Positions 49,610-57,971 of a DNA stretch of 64,000 nt are shown here, one piece after another. The stretch spans positions 20,658-84,657 of the forward strand of contig JAPLHB010000102.1 of NCBI GenBank assembly GCA_026389845.1, given 5' to 3'. Source of the DNA: Chloroflexota bacterium (GTDB lineage: Bacteria; Chloroflexota; Anaerolineae; CG2-30-64-16). A model generated the notes under the pieces. That model did no database searches, had not been told where the DNA came from, and worked only from the letters and a program-made list of their open reading frames with translations. The position numbers were made by a program, and so were the translations under genes. Every line of letters begins with the position of its first letter. Within the stretch, counting starts at the first letter, position 1.

Positions 49610-52200
49610 ACAATAAACGCGCCTGGATTGCACAACCCGGCTGGATCCCACTTCGCCTTGATCCCGCGCATCAGATCGAGGCCATCCGGCGTATGCCCCC
49701 AGGGATCGCCGCCGCCCGGTCCGGCCAGGATGACCGCATAGCCGCCCGCGGCCCTCGCCGGACGGCGCACCGCTGCGACATTGGCTACGCCCTGGACGTA
49801 GAGCAGCCCATTGGCGAAGTCCGCAATGAACGCCGCGCCGGCCAGGGTCGGGGCCAGGTCAACCATCAGGCGGGGCAGATCTTTGGGCGGGACGCCAGCG
49901 CGGAGCGATGTTTCAGAAGGCAAGATGGCGCCCAGCCGGGTCGCCCACACGGCGCTGCCCGACAGTCCGGCAACCTCCGTCAAGTCGGCGCACCCTTCGG
50001 ACGACACGACTGCACGCACCTGGGCCAACTCGGCCGCCACGTCCTCGGGCATGCCTTCGGCGGTGTAAACCAATACGTAGGGCGACGACACGCCCGTCAG
50101 GTCGCACCCGCGACACAAGAGCAGCGCCGACGCCACCAGGCAGACCGGCAGCAGCTTGCCACTCAACGCCAACCCCTGCGCCAGATTGTCAATGGGCACG
50201 ACGATGCTGGCCCGCGCCCGCGGCAGGGGCGCCAGCTTGAGCGATACATCGGTGATCAGCCCCAACGTGCCGTGCGAGCCGACAAAGAGCTTGGGCAGGT
50301 CATAGCCCGCCACGTTCTTGACCACGGGCCGTCCCGCGCGGATCACGGCCCCATCGGGCATGGCGACCGTCGCGGCCAGCACCAAATCGCGCACCGCGCC
50401 GTAGCGCATCCGCAGCGGCGCGTTGAAGCTCGTGGCGACGATGCCGCCCACGGTCGCGGCCGGCCACGGCGACGCCAGTGGCGCCCACATCATATCGCGC
50501 GATAGCTCAACCTGCAACTCGGCCAATGGCGTGCCGGCCCCGACCGTTACGAACAAATCTTCGGGAGCATACTTGATGATGCCGGCTAGACCCGACGTTG
50601 ACAGCACCGAGTTGGCCGGAGGCAGCAGCCCCGACTTCGTGCCGCCGCCCCGAATGCGGGCGCTCTGTCCCGCGGCGACACATGCCCGAAGCGCGTCGGC
50701 GGCTTCGGTGGCGGAGGTCGGGTATTGGGTATTGGGTATTAGGTATTGGGGATCGGCGCTCCCCTGCGCCTCTGCTCCCCCGCTCCCCTGCACCCCCGCT
50801 CCCCAACTCCCCAGCTCAGGAATGACTTTGCCCGGATTAAGGATGTTCGCGGGGTCGAAGACCTCCTTAACGTCCTGCATGAGTCGAAGCTCGGCGGCGC
50901 TGTGCATCAGCGTCATGTACTGCCGCTTCTCGATACCGACGCCGTGCTCGCCGGTGATGCTGCCATCTTGGCGCACGCACAACTCCATCACCGCGCGTCC
51001 GGCCGCGTGCGCCCGTCGCACCAGGTCGGCGTCATCAGGGTCGGGGATGAGAATGTAAGGGTGCAGGTTGCCGTCGCCCGCGTGAAAGACGTAACCCACG
51101 CGCAGGGCCGCCGCCTCGCAGACGCGATTGATCTCCGCCAGGGTCGCGGCGAGCTTGCTGCGCGGCACCGTGCCATCCAGCAGATAGTAGGCCGGAGTCA
51201 GGCGGGTGATCGCGCCCGCGGCGCTCTTGCGCGCCAGCCAGATCAGGTCGCGCTCCTCCGCGGTCTGGGCGATGCGCAGGTCGCAACCGGCGTGATCGCG
51301 CAAGATCGCGGCGATTTCCTCGATCTGCGGCGAGACGCTTTCGCGGTAGCCGTCGGCCTCGATGATCAACGCGGCGCCGGCCTCGACAGGCAGCCCGGCG
51401 TGCGCGTAGTCCTCGATGATGCGCATGATCTTGCGATCCATCAGCTCCATCGTGGCCGGCACCAGCCCGCGGGCGATGACCGCGGAGACGGCCACACCGG
51501 CTTCCTCGACCGAATCGAAGGACGCCATCATCGTCTTGATGGCCGGCGTGTTGCGGAGCAACCGCGCCTCGACGCGGGTGATCAGGCCTAACATGCCCTC
51601 GCCGCCCGTCACCGCGCCGGCCAGGTCATATTCGGGGTAGTCGAGCGCCCGGCCGCCCAGGCGCACCACGCGGCCATCGGCCAGGACGACCTCCAAGCCC
51701 GCGACATAGTTGGTGGTGACGCCGTACTTGAAGCAATGCGGGCCGCCCGCGTTCTCCGCGACGTTGCCGCCGATGGTAGCCGTCCGGCCGCTGGCGGGGT
51801 CGGGCGGGTAGTACAGCCCCTTTGTCTTCACCAGCTCGTCCAATACCAGGTTGACCACCCCCGGCTCGACGACCACGCTCCGGCCAGCCTCGTCCAACTC
51901 CAGCACGCGATTCATGCGTGAAAATGCGACGATCACGCCGCCGCGCTCGGCCACCGCGCCGCCCGAAAGACCCGTCCCCGCGCCGCGTGCCACCAACGGG
52001 ATGCCATGCTCGGCCGCCCACTTGACGATGTGCACCACGTCGTCGGTAGTGCGCGGGAAGACGACCGCCATGGGCGTGCCGCGGTCAAAAGCCGCGTCTA
52101 CCTCGTAGGTGATCAGCTCGCTCGGGTTGGTGACAACCTGGTTGGGTGCTAGCAGACGCTTCAAGGCGCTCAAAGCCATCTCGCGTTGGGCAATCGCCAT
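49606..52200 (-). CDS. Glycolate oxidase GlcD-GlcE fusion (copy 2)
   Basis: About 864 residues. GlcD half (1-460): RGAGTGLSGGAVAERGG, SGRTATIGGNVAENAGGPHC, the complete WLARKSAAGAITRLTPAYYL segment and GEHGVGIEKRQYM. GlcE half (500-864): IRGGGTKSGLLPPAN, TSFNAPLRMRYG and VVKNVAGYDLPKLFVGSHG. A linker of about 35 residues (SWGAGVQGSGGAEAQGS and on) is encoded by C-rich and GTATTGG heptads. GGAGG lies 5 bases before the ATG at 52200; a GTG at 52221 is also in frame. Unlike copy 1 all conserved GlcD segments are present, so this is the likelier active enzyme. Partner: GlcF at 53619. Confidence 0.92.
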   Translation of the reverse strand: MAIAQREMALSALKRLLAPNQVVTNPSELITYEVDAAFDRGTPMAVVFPRTTDDVVHIVKWAAEHGIPLVARGAGTGLSGGAVAERGGVIVAFSRMNRVLELDEAGRSVVVEPGVVNLVLDELVKTKGLYYPPDPASGRTATIGGNVAENAGGPHCFKYGVTTNYVAGLEVVLADGRVVRLGGRALDYPEYDLAGAVTGGEGMLGLITRVEARLLRNTPAIKTMMASFDSVEEAGVAVSAVIARGLVPATMELMDRKIMRIIEDYAHAGLPVEAGAALIIEADGYRESVSPQIEEIAAILRDHAGCDLRIAQTAEERDLIWLARKSAAGAITRLTPAYYLLDGTVPRSKLAATLAEINRVCEAAALRVGYVFHAGDGNLHPYILIPDPDDADLVRRAHAAGRAVMELCVRQDGSITGEHGVGIEKRQYMTLMHSAAELRLMQDVKEVFDPANILNPGKVIPELGSWGAGVQGSGGAEAQGSADPQYLIPNTQYPTSATEAADALRACVAAGQSARIRGGGTKSGLLPPANSVLSTSGLAGIIKYAPEDLFVTVGAGTPLAELQVELSRDMMWAPLASPWPAATVGGIVATSFNAPLRMRYGAVRDLVLAATVAMPDGAVIRAGRPVVKNVAGYDLPKLFVGSHGTLGLITDVSLKLAPLPRARASIVVPIDNLAQGLALSGKLLPVCLVASALLLCRGCDLTGVSSPYVLVYTAEGMPEDVAAELAQVRAVVSSEGCADLTEVAGLSGSAVWATRLGAILPSETSLRAGVPPKDLPRLMVDLAPTLAGAAFIADFANGLLYVQGVANVAAVRRPARAAGGYAVILAGPGGGDPWGHTPDGLDLMRGIKAKWDPAGLCNPGAFIV
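50717..50818. repeat. GTATTGG and GCTCCCC heptads forming the second GlcD-GlcE linker
   Basis: GGGTATT GGGTATT GGGTATT AGGTATT at 50719-50746, then C-rich 7-mers to about 50815. Unit sequence differs from copy 1 although the position in the protein is the same. Confidence 0.88.
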
Positions 52201-52223
52201 CATCTCCTCCGACAAAGTCACGA

Positions 52224-52305
52224 CCTAACCCCCCGGCCCCCTTCCCTACGAGGGAAGGGGGAGCGGGACTCCCCTCCCTTCGCAGGGGAGGGGTTGGGGG
52301 AGAGG
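52224..52305. repeat. 82-bp G/C-rich double-hairpin element
   Basis: CTAACCCCCCGGCCCCC ... GGGGTTGGGGGAGAGG outer arms and inner hairpins CTTCCCTACGAGGGAAG and CCCTCCCTTCGCAGGGGAGG. It abuts the stop of the LarA-like gene (52306). Confidence 0.8.
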
Positions 52306-53583
52306 TCAAATCTCGTCCGGCAGCAGATTCCCGTTCTCGTCGAATGCCATCGGCTGCCACCCGCCGACGACCCGCAGGCGGCTGTCGGCGGCGATTTCGG
52401 AGCGCAGCGCCTCGGAGGCGTAGAAGCGGTCGAGATGCAGCGTGTTTGCGATCCGCACCAACCGCGCCGCAGGCGGTGGCACATTGCCGGCGGTCAGAAA
52501 CGCCCACTCGATGGCCTCGCGGTCGGTCTTGCCGGTCATCGGAATGCGAGCCTTTTCCGGCGTCATGGCCGTCAGGCAGTTGATGTAGGTGGGCCGGTGA
52601 TCGAGCTTGTCCACCAGCCGCTTCGTGGTGAAATCGGCCAGGCCGATGCCGATGCCGCTGCCGTAGGTCTTGGCGCTGAGATCGCGCACGACAATGCGGG
52701 TGATAACCGGGCTGGTCAACTCCGGCTCGCCGAAGACCATGCGCCGGCCGATGACGTTGGGATCCATCCCCGACCCGCTGATCTCCTTGCCCATCTCATC
52801 CACGATCAGGATGTCCAGTTTCCCAAAAGGGATGCGCGGCATCAGCTCTTTGGCGCGCACGAGCAAGACTCGCTCCGTAGCCTCGAAATCTTCCGGCCAC
52901 GCGGCCACCACTTCCGCAGTCTCGTCGTAGGCGTTCTCGATCACGCCCAGACCAAAGAGCAGCTTCGCCCGCCGGATGATCTCCCGCGCCACGGAGACGA
53001 GCGCCACGCGGTAGGTAAGTTGCACCGCGTTGCGGTGTGCCATCAGCGCGCCCTGGTGCTTGCCCAGGCCGATGGTCAGCATCTTCAACCAGCCACTTTC
53101 CACCGGGCCGGTGTATTCGGTGTGCGCCTTGATGCGGTTGACTACGACGATGCCGTCGGCCTGGCTGGCCAACCTGTCAATGAGCACCGGGATGCCCTCC
53201 GGTGTCTCACCGATCTGCGCTGTGTCCATAGACGAGTAGATGGAACAGCCGATGGCCGCCTCGGTGATCCCCAGCGAGTGCAGCACCGCCAGTTGACCTT
53301 CGGCCGTCGCGCCGCCGTGACTGCCCATCGTGGGAACCAGGAATGGCTCGGCGCCCAGGCGCTTCAACTCGCCCACGACGGTGCGCAGGATGACGGGGAT
53401 GCCGTTGATGCCGCGGCTGCCCGCGGTCACCGCGACGCGCATCCCCGGCCACACCTTCGCAGCCACGCCCAGCCGCGCCATCTCCGCACGGATCGCGGCG
53501 GGCACGTCGGCCACGCGCGGTGTGGGGATCTCCTGCTCGACGAGCGCGATCCTCGGATAGGTTATGTCTACAGGAATTAACAC
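52306..53583 (-). CDS. LarA-like (DUF2088/DUF362-related) protein
   Basis: 425 residues with the N-terminal fold of nickel-dependent lactate racemase (LarA): ALVEQEIPTPRV, AVTAGSRGINGIP, FLVPTMGSHGGATAEGQ and NRIKAHTEYTGP with conserved His and Lys residues. I choose GTG at 53583, 6 bases after AGGAGG; the frame also opens at 53601 but reads the RBS and repeat. It lies between GlcF and GlcDE2, so a role with 2-hydroxyacids (racemising or sensing lactate/glycolate) is reasonable. I see no LarBCE genes for the nickel cofactor, so true racemase activity is uncertain. Confidence 0.8.
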   Translation of the reverse strand: MLIPVDITYPRIALVEQEIPTPRVADVPAAIRAEMARLGVAAKVWPGMRVAVTAGSRGINGIPVILRTVVGELKRLGAEPFLVPTMGSHGGATAEGQLAVLHSLGITEAAIGCSIYSSMDTAQIGETPEGIPVLIDRLASQADGIVVVNRIKAHTEYTGPVESGWLKMLTIGLGKHQGALMAHRNAVQLTYRVALVSVAREIIRRAKLLFGLGVIENAYDETAEVVAAWPEDFEATERVLLVRAKELMPRIPFGKLDILIVDEMGKEISGSGMDPNVIGRRMVFGEPELTSPVITRIVVRDLSAKTYGSGIGIGLADFTTKRLVDKLDHRPTYINCLTAMTPEKARIPMTGKTDREAIEWAFLTAGNVPPPAARLVRIANTLHLDRFYASEALRSEIAADSRLRVVGGWQPMAFDENGNLLPDEI

Positions 53584-53598
53584 TGCTCGCCTCCTGTT

Positions 53599-53633
53599 CA
53601 CGTCTCACGCACCACGTATCACGCATCACGCCG
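53599..53633. repeat. CACGNNN heptads at the glcF stop
   Basis: CACGTCT CACGCAC CACGTAT CACGCAT CACGCCG; the GlcF stop codon (complement of 53619-53621) is inside, so the final residues are repeat-encoded. Confidence 0.85.
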
Positions 53634-54929
53634 TCCCATCGCTGCATACGACCGATCCAGCAGCTCCACCACGTGCCGCACCTCCGCCTTCAACCCTGCG
53701 CGGCGGACGCCGGCGATGAGCTGCATGTGGCAGCCGGTGTTGGTGGTGACGACGATCTCCGCGCCGGTGCCGGCGATGTCGGCCATCTTCATGTCAAGCA
53801 CTGCGTCGGCGGTGTCCGATTGGACGATGTTGTAGACGCCCGCGCTGCCGCAGCACCGGTCGGGGGCTTTCAGCTCGATCAACTGGATGCCGGGGATGCC
53901 CTTGAGCAGATCGCGCGGCTGCTTGACGATCTTCTGGGCGTGGCGCAGGTGGCACGAGTCGGAATAGGTGACTTTGGCCCTGACCTCACCGGTCGGCGGA
54001 ACGTTCAGGTGCGTCACCAGGAATTCGCTGATGTCCTTGATTTGGGCCGAGAGTCGCTTCGCCTTTTCGAGATAGATCGGATCGTCCTCGAACAGGTGGA
54101 AATACTCATCCTTGAGAGTGGCGCCGCAGCCGCCCGCGTTGTTGATGACCGCCTCGTATTCCCCTGCCAGGAACACATCAATGTTCTTCTTCGCCAGTTC
54201 CCGCGCCTGGGTCATTTCGCCCACGTGCATTTGGGCCGCGCCGCAGCAGGTCTGACCCTTGGGGAAGTGGACCTCGTAGCCGTTGCGCTGGAGCACGCGG
54301 ATGGTCGCCTCGTTGACCTCGGCCAGGAACGCCTCCTGGATGCAGCCGATGAAGAATGCCACCTGGCCGCGCTTCGGGCCGATGGCGGGCGCTGGCCGGC
54401 TGTAGTCGCGATAGCTCGGGGTGATGGGCGGGAGGATGGCATCCATGGCCCTGAGCGGCTTGGGCAAGAGGCGAGTCGAGCGGACGACTCGCTGCAAGCC
54501 GATGGTTTCGTAGACCCACAGGAACCGCGCCATCAGCTTCATCCGGCCCACGTGCGGCATCATCTGCTGGAACCCCAGCCATCGGGCGAAGCGTTCGGTG
54601 GTCCCCGGCTGGCGGCGATGCTCGATGGCGACCCGCGCGGTCTCCACAAGCTTGCCATACTTCACGCCCGATGGACAGGCCGTCTCGCACGCCCGGCACG
54701 CCAGGCAGAGGGTGATGTGCTCGGTGAAGCTGCCCTGGAAATCCGCAAGTCCGATCCGCCCCTCCGACGCTGCTCGCATCAGCGCGATGCGGCCGGGCGG
54801 CGCGTCCATCTCGGTGCCGAACACCGCGTAGGTGGGACAGGCTTGCAGGCACAGGCCGCAGTGGATGCACTGGTTGAGCAGGCCCTTGAAGGTGGAGGTG
54901 GCGAATTCCTCGATGACAGGTTGGGCCAT
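53619..54929 (-). CDS. glcF: Glycolate oxidase iron-sulfur subunit
   Basis: 436 residues. Two [4Fe-4S] ferredoxin motifs, CIHCGLCLQACP (about 21-32) and CLACRACETACP (about 75-86), are followed by two CCG domains with TCCGAAQ and RCCGSAG. This is the GlcF architecture; it passes electrons from the flavin subunits to the quinone pool. First 4Fe-4S, then CCG order and length match known GlcF. It is upstream of the LarA-like and GlcDE2 genes on the same strand, forming a glycolate-oxidation operon of the split type. Confidence 0.94.
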   Translation of the reverse strand: MAQPVIEEFATSTFKGLLNQCIHCGLCLQACPTYAVFGTEMDAPPGRIALMRAASEGRIGLADFQGSFTEHITLCLACRACETACPSGVKYGKLVETARVAIEHRRQPGTTERFARWLGFQQMMPHVGRMKLMARFLWVYETIGLQRVVRSTRLLPKPLRAMDAILPPITPSYRDYSRPAPAIGPKRGQVAFFIGCIQEAFLAEVNEATIRVLQRNGYEVHFPKGQTCCGAAQMHVGEMTQARELAKKNIDVFLAGEYEAVINNAGGCGATLKDEYFHLFEDDPIYLEKAKRLSAQIKDISEFLVTHLNVPPTGEVRAKVTYSDSCHLRHAQKIVKQPRDLLKGIPGIQLIELKAPDRCCGSAGVYNIVQSDTADAVLDMKMADIAGTGAEIVVTTNTGCHMQLIAGVRRAGLKAEVRHVVELLDRSYAAMGRRDA

Positions 54930-54955
54930 GAATAGCGCTCCTTGTGGATTCAGTT

Positions 54956-54990
54956 GATGACGGACGACGGACGACCGATGACGGATGACG
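54956..54990. repeat. GATGACG heptads between the double cupin and glcF
   Basis: GATGACG GACGACG GACGACC GATGACG GATGACG; ends 2 bases from the double-cupin stop. Confidence 0.85.
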
Positions 54991-54992
54991 GC

Positions 54993-55721
54993 CTATTTTC
55001 TCAATGCCGGACACTCGTCGCAATACGCCGCGACCGCGGTCCAGCCGTCTGCCCCCGACACGGTGAGCGGATGCTCGGTGTCGGGCGGGATGGACATGCC
55101 GCACCCCGCGTCCATCACGTGCGGCTCGCCCATAATGGTCACAGTGGCCTGGCCGGCCAACGTGAAGACGCACTCGTTGCCCAGGTGCTTGTGGACTGCG
55201 CCCCGAGCGCCGGCCAGCCCTTCGACGTGGCCGATGCGCATGAAGCTGACGCCGTCGCGCGCGGGCGTGACGAGGATGCGACGGCGCAGTTGGCCGAGCA
55301 GCTCAGGCTGGACGTCAGCCACGCCGACGACAGCCGGCTGCTCCCCCTTCCCGCTGCCCCCCGCAGCCAGGAACGCGGCCAGCGCGGGGCACTCGTTGCA
55401 GTAGAAACAGACCGCCACCCACGGCTCCGCGCCGACGATCCGCGCGGGGTGTACCGTTTCGGGCGGGATGAGCAACGCCTGCCCGGGCCCCACGGGGTAC
55501 TCCTGCCCGGCGACCTCGAACACGGCCGCGCCCTGCCAGGTGAAGATCCCTTCGTTCCCATGGTGGCTGTGCGGGACGCTACGCGCCCCGGCCGCCGCAG
55601 TCACCACCGCCATCCGCAAATAGCGGCTGTTCCCCAGCCCCGGTCCAAACAACACCCGGCGCACGTAGTCGCCTAACGGCTGGGGCGGCACATCGCGGGC
55701 GCTCAAAATCGGTAGAGCCAT
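54993..55721 (-). CDS. Double-cupin protein
   Basis: 242 residues made of two cupin domains. Domain 1 has PHSHHGNEGIFTWQG and IPPETVHPARI; domain 2 has VHKHLGNECVFTLAG and IPPDTEHPLTV. Each half ends in the same C(N/D)ECPAL motif (CNECPALA, CDECPALR), showing an internal duplication that includes a CxxC. The CxxC could bind metal or act in redox. No recognised enzyme family. First gene upstream of glcF on the same strand, after a terminator that separates it from the ArsA genes. Confidence 0.83.
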   Translation of the reverse strand: MALPILSARDVPPQPLGDYVRRVLFGPGLGNSRYLRMAVVTAAAGARSVPHSHHGNEGIFTWQGAAVFEVAGQEYPVGPGQALLIPPETVHPARIVGAEPWVAVCFYCNECPALAAFLAAGGSGKGEQPAVVGVADVQPELLGQLRRRILVTPARDGVSFMRIGHVEGLAGARGAVHKHLGNECVFTLAGQATVTIMGEPHVMDAGCGMSIPPDTEHPLTVSGADGWTAVAAYCDECPALRK

Positions 55722-55834
55722 GAATCCATTCCTCTCAGACTGTCGAATCTCAATAGTCGCCAGCTTACACCCTTTGCCGGCGTCCGTCTGTGACTACGCT
55801 CATATCGCCGGGTTTTCCGTGTAGCCATTCTTGA

Positions 55835-55890
55835 CACAAAACGACGAAGGCCGGAAGGTGGGATACTGCTTCCCACCCTTCGGCCTTCGC
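55835..55890 (-). terminator. Rho-independent terminator after the ArsA-like genes
   Basis: Minus strand: GAAGGCCGAAGGGTGGGA pairs with TCCCACCTTCCGGCCTTC around a 7-base loop, followed by GTCGTTTTGTG. It lies 37 bases beyond the last ArsA-like gene. Confidence 0.75.
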
Positions 55891-55926
55891 CAACGGCCCA
55901 GCACGGCCTGGCCGTGATGGCTGCCA

Positions 55927-56904
55927 TCACACAAACAGATGATCCGCCATGCGTTTGAGCATGGCCGTGCCGCGCACTTCGGTTTCGTAGAGCGGCAGGA
56001 TGGCGCGCACCATGCCGTCGAACTCGCGCCAGACGGTCTCCATGTGCGCGGCCTGCATCGCCACGCGGTTCTTGACGAAGTCGGGCGTGTTCGGGCCGAC
56101 GCTGGCCCGATCAATCAGCATGTTGACGATGACCCCGCCGACGGGGATGCCGAACTCGTGGAACCAACCGATGAAGCGGGTGATGACCGCGATCGGCAGC
56201 GCCTCGGGCAACGTCACGAAGAAGAAGGAGGTCAATTCGTCGTCGGTCAGCAGCACCTTGGCATGGGCCATGCGTTCGCGCATTTTCAGCAGATAGTCCA
56301 TCAGTGGGTCTTGTTTTTGCTTTTTCTTGCTGAACGACAGCAACTCCTTCAGCGACACGGCCTCCTCGCGGCTCTGCACCATCTTGTTGACCCACATCGA
56401 GTAGACGCTGGACATGCCCAAGAGCCGGCGAGCGTTGGCCGTCGGCGCGGTGTCGAAGATGTAGGCCTCGTACTTGTCCTCGAACATCAGGTCAATCATG
56501 TTCTCGAACATGGCCGATTCTTCGAATGCCGGGTTCATGGTGGCCGATTCGACGAACTCGTCCGCCTTGGTCTTGATCTCGGCAAACTTCAGGAACCACT
56601 CGATCTTTTCGCGGATTTCCTTCTTGGACTTCTCGATAGTTTCCTTGGTGTCAATCTCGCAAGCCGTCAGGTTGGGCACGCCTGTCACCGGCGTCGGCTT
56701 GCCGAAGACGTTCTGATCCAACATCGAGGAGAGGGAGTGGACGGGGTTCGTGGAGGCCAGCAACGTCTTCTTGCCCTGGCCCGCCATCCAGAGGGCCACA
56801 GTGCCCGCCAGAACCGTCTTGCCGACGCCACCCTTGCCGCCGAGAAATACGTATTTCAGGCGGGGATTCGCGGTCAGGTATTGGCTCATGGATTGCTCGA
56901 TCAT
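55927..56904 (-). CDS. ArsA/Get3-like ATPase with altered switch I (subunit 2)
   Basis: 325-residue P-loop ATPase of the ArsA/Get3 group. P-loop LGGKGGVGKTVLAG (22-30), switch II YIFDTAPTANARRLLG (DTAPT at 151-155) and NPAFEESAMFENM fit the family. Switch I reads ASTNPVHSLSS with Asn53 where ArsA/Get3 proteins have the catalytic Asp (STDPAHSLSD). The equivalent Asp-to-Asn change in yeast Get3 blocks ATP hydrolysis. ATG at 56904 overlaps the stop of subunit 1 (GGAGG 6 bases upstream), so the two are translationally coupled. No arsenic gene is near. A heterodimer with subunit 1 is inferred. Confidence 0.88.
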   Translation of the reverse strand: MIEQSMSQYLTANPRLKYVFLGGKGGVGKTVLAGTVALWMAGQGKKTLLASTNPVHSLSSMLDQNVFGKPTPVTGVPNLTACEIDTKETIEKSKKEIREKIEWFLKFAEIKTKADEFVESATMNPAFEESAMFENMIDLMFEDKYEAYIFDTAPTANARRLLGMSSVYSMWVNKMVQSREEAVSLKELLSFSKKKQKQDPLMDYLLKMRERMAHAKVLLTDDELTSFFFVTLPEALPIAVITRFIGWFHEFGIPVGGVIVNMLIDRASVGPNTPDFVKNRVAMQAAHMETVWREFDGMVRAILPLYETEVRGTAMLKRMADHLFV

Positions 56905-57890
56905 TGGGCGCCTCCCATGGAGCCGAACATCGCCTCGGCCATGCGCTCGATCATCGGCAGCCCCGTGATATCGCTCTCGAACTCGGGGACGCGCGCAAGC
57001 ACATGGCCGCTGAAGGTCTGGTCAATCTTGGTCAGATAACCCCGCTGCATCTCCATGCGGTTGCGCAGATACTCGGGAATGTCCTGCTGCGCCAGCTCGG
57101 GAGGAATCACGCGATTAACGATGTAGCCCGCCAACGGCACGTCGAACTTGGCGAACATGCCGGCCGCCTTCTGGGTGTCCAGGATGATCATCTCTTCGGG
57201 CACGAGCACAAAGAAGAAGGCGGTCTTCAGCTTGTCGGTGAGGATGGACGACGAGGTGTTGATGCGGTACTTGATGTACTGGAGTTCCTTGAGGATCTGA
57301 TCCTCTTCGGTTTCCTTGTTGCGCTGCATTACGGCCGCCACCTGCGAATACTCCTGCATCTCGGTGCGCAGCGCGGTGATCTTGTCAATCCACTCGTCGT
57401 AGACTGACGCCATGCTCAGGTAGTAGAGCGCATGGCCCAGCGGCACCAGGTCGTAGATGTAGTAGTCGTACTTGCCGCCGACGACGATGTCCACCACCTC
57501 GTCGAAGATGGCGCTTTCTTCCATGGCCGGCTCGGCCGCGGCGGCCTGGATGTAGTTCTCGATCTCCTCGGGAACTTCTTCCAGCCCGTACATATCCAGA
57601 ATCTTCTGGCGGATTTCCTGCTGATATTCCCTGATGCGCCGGTCGGCGTCAATCTCCTGCGCATAGAGGTTCGGCATGATCTCCACCGGCCCCTTGCCGA
57701 AGATATCGCGCTTAAAGATGTCCGACAAGCTGGCCTGTGGATCCACCGAGAAAACCAACACCTTCTTGCCCTGCTTCGCCAGCCAGTAGGCCGTCGCCGC
57801 CGAAAAGGTGGTCTTCCCCAGGCCGCCCTTGCCGCCGAACATGATGTAGCGGCGATCGGGGTTTTGTTCAAAGACTTCTCGTAAAGACAT
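56901..57890 (-). CDS. ArsA/Get3-like ATPase with altered switch II (subunit 1)
   Basis: 329 residues. P-loop FGGKGGLGKTTFSA (19-27) and switch I FSVDPQASLSDIF retain the catalytic Asp (D50). Switch II, normally DTAPTGHTLRLL, is DLVPLGHALYYL (147-158), losing Thr-Ala and the second Thr. This is the mirror image of subunit 2, which keeps switch II and loses the switch I Asp. ArsA/Get3 proteins work as dimers, handing hydrophobic tail-anchored proteins to membranes or driving anion export. The upstream neighbours are two small hydrophobic proteins, possible clients. The stop overlaps the start of subunit 2 by four bases. Confidence 0.88.
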   Translation of the reverse strand: MSLREVFEQNPDRRYIMFGGKGGLGKTTFSAATAYWLAKQGKKVLVFSVDPQASLSDIFKRDIFGKGPVEIMPNLYAQEIDADRRIREYQQEIRQKILDMYGLEEVPEEIENYIQAAAAEPAMEESAIFDEVVDIVVGGKYDYYIYDLVPLGHALYYLSMASVYDEWIDKITALRTEMQEYSQVAAVMQRNKETEEDQILKELQYIKYRINTSSSILTDKLKTAFFFVLVPEEMIILDTQKAAGMFAKFDVPLAGYIVNRVIPPELAQQDIPEYLRNRMEMQRGYLTKIDQTFSGHVLARVPEFESDITGLPMIERMAEAMFGSMGGAQ

Positions 57891-57898
57891 AATTGACT

Positions 57899-57966
57899 CC
57901 GTAGTGCGTACTGCGTATTGCGTGGTGCGTGGTGCGTATTCCGTTCTAGCTTCCAGTTTCTAGCTT
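57899..57966. repeat. GTGGTGC/GTACTGC heptads next to small-protein A stop
   Basis: GTAGTGC GTACTGC GTATTGC GTGGTGC GTGGTGC GTATTCC, then TTCCAGT/TTCTAGC units; ends 5 bases from the stop of the small protein at 57972. Confidence 0.85.
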
Positions 57967-57971
57967 CGAGA

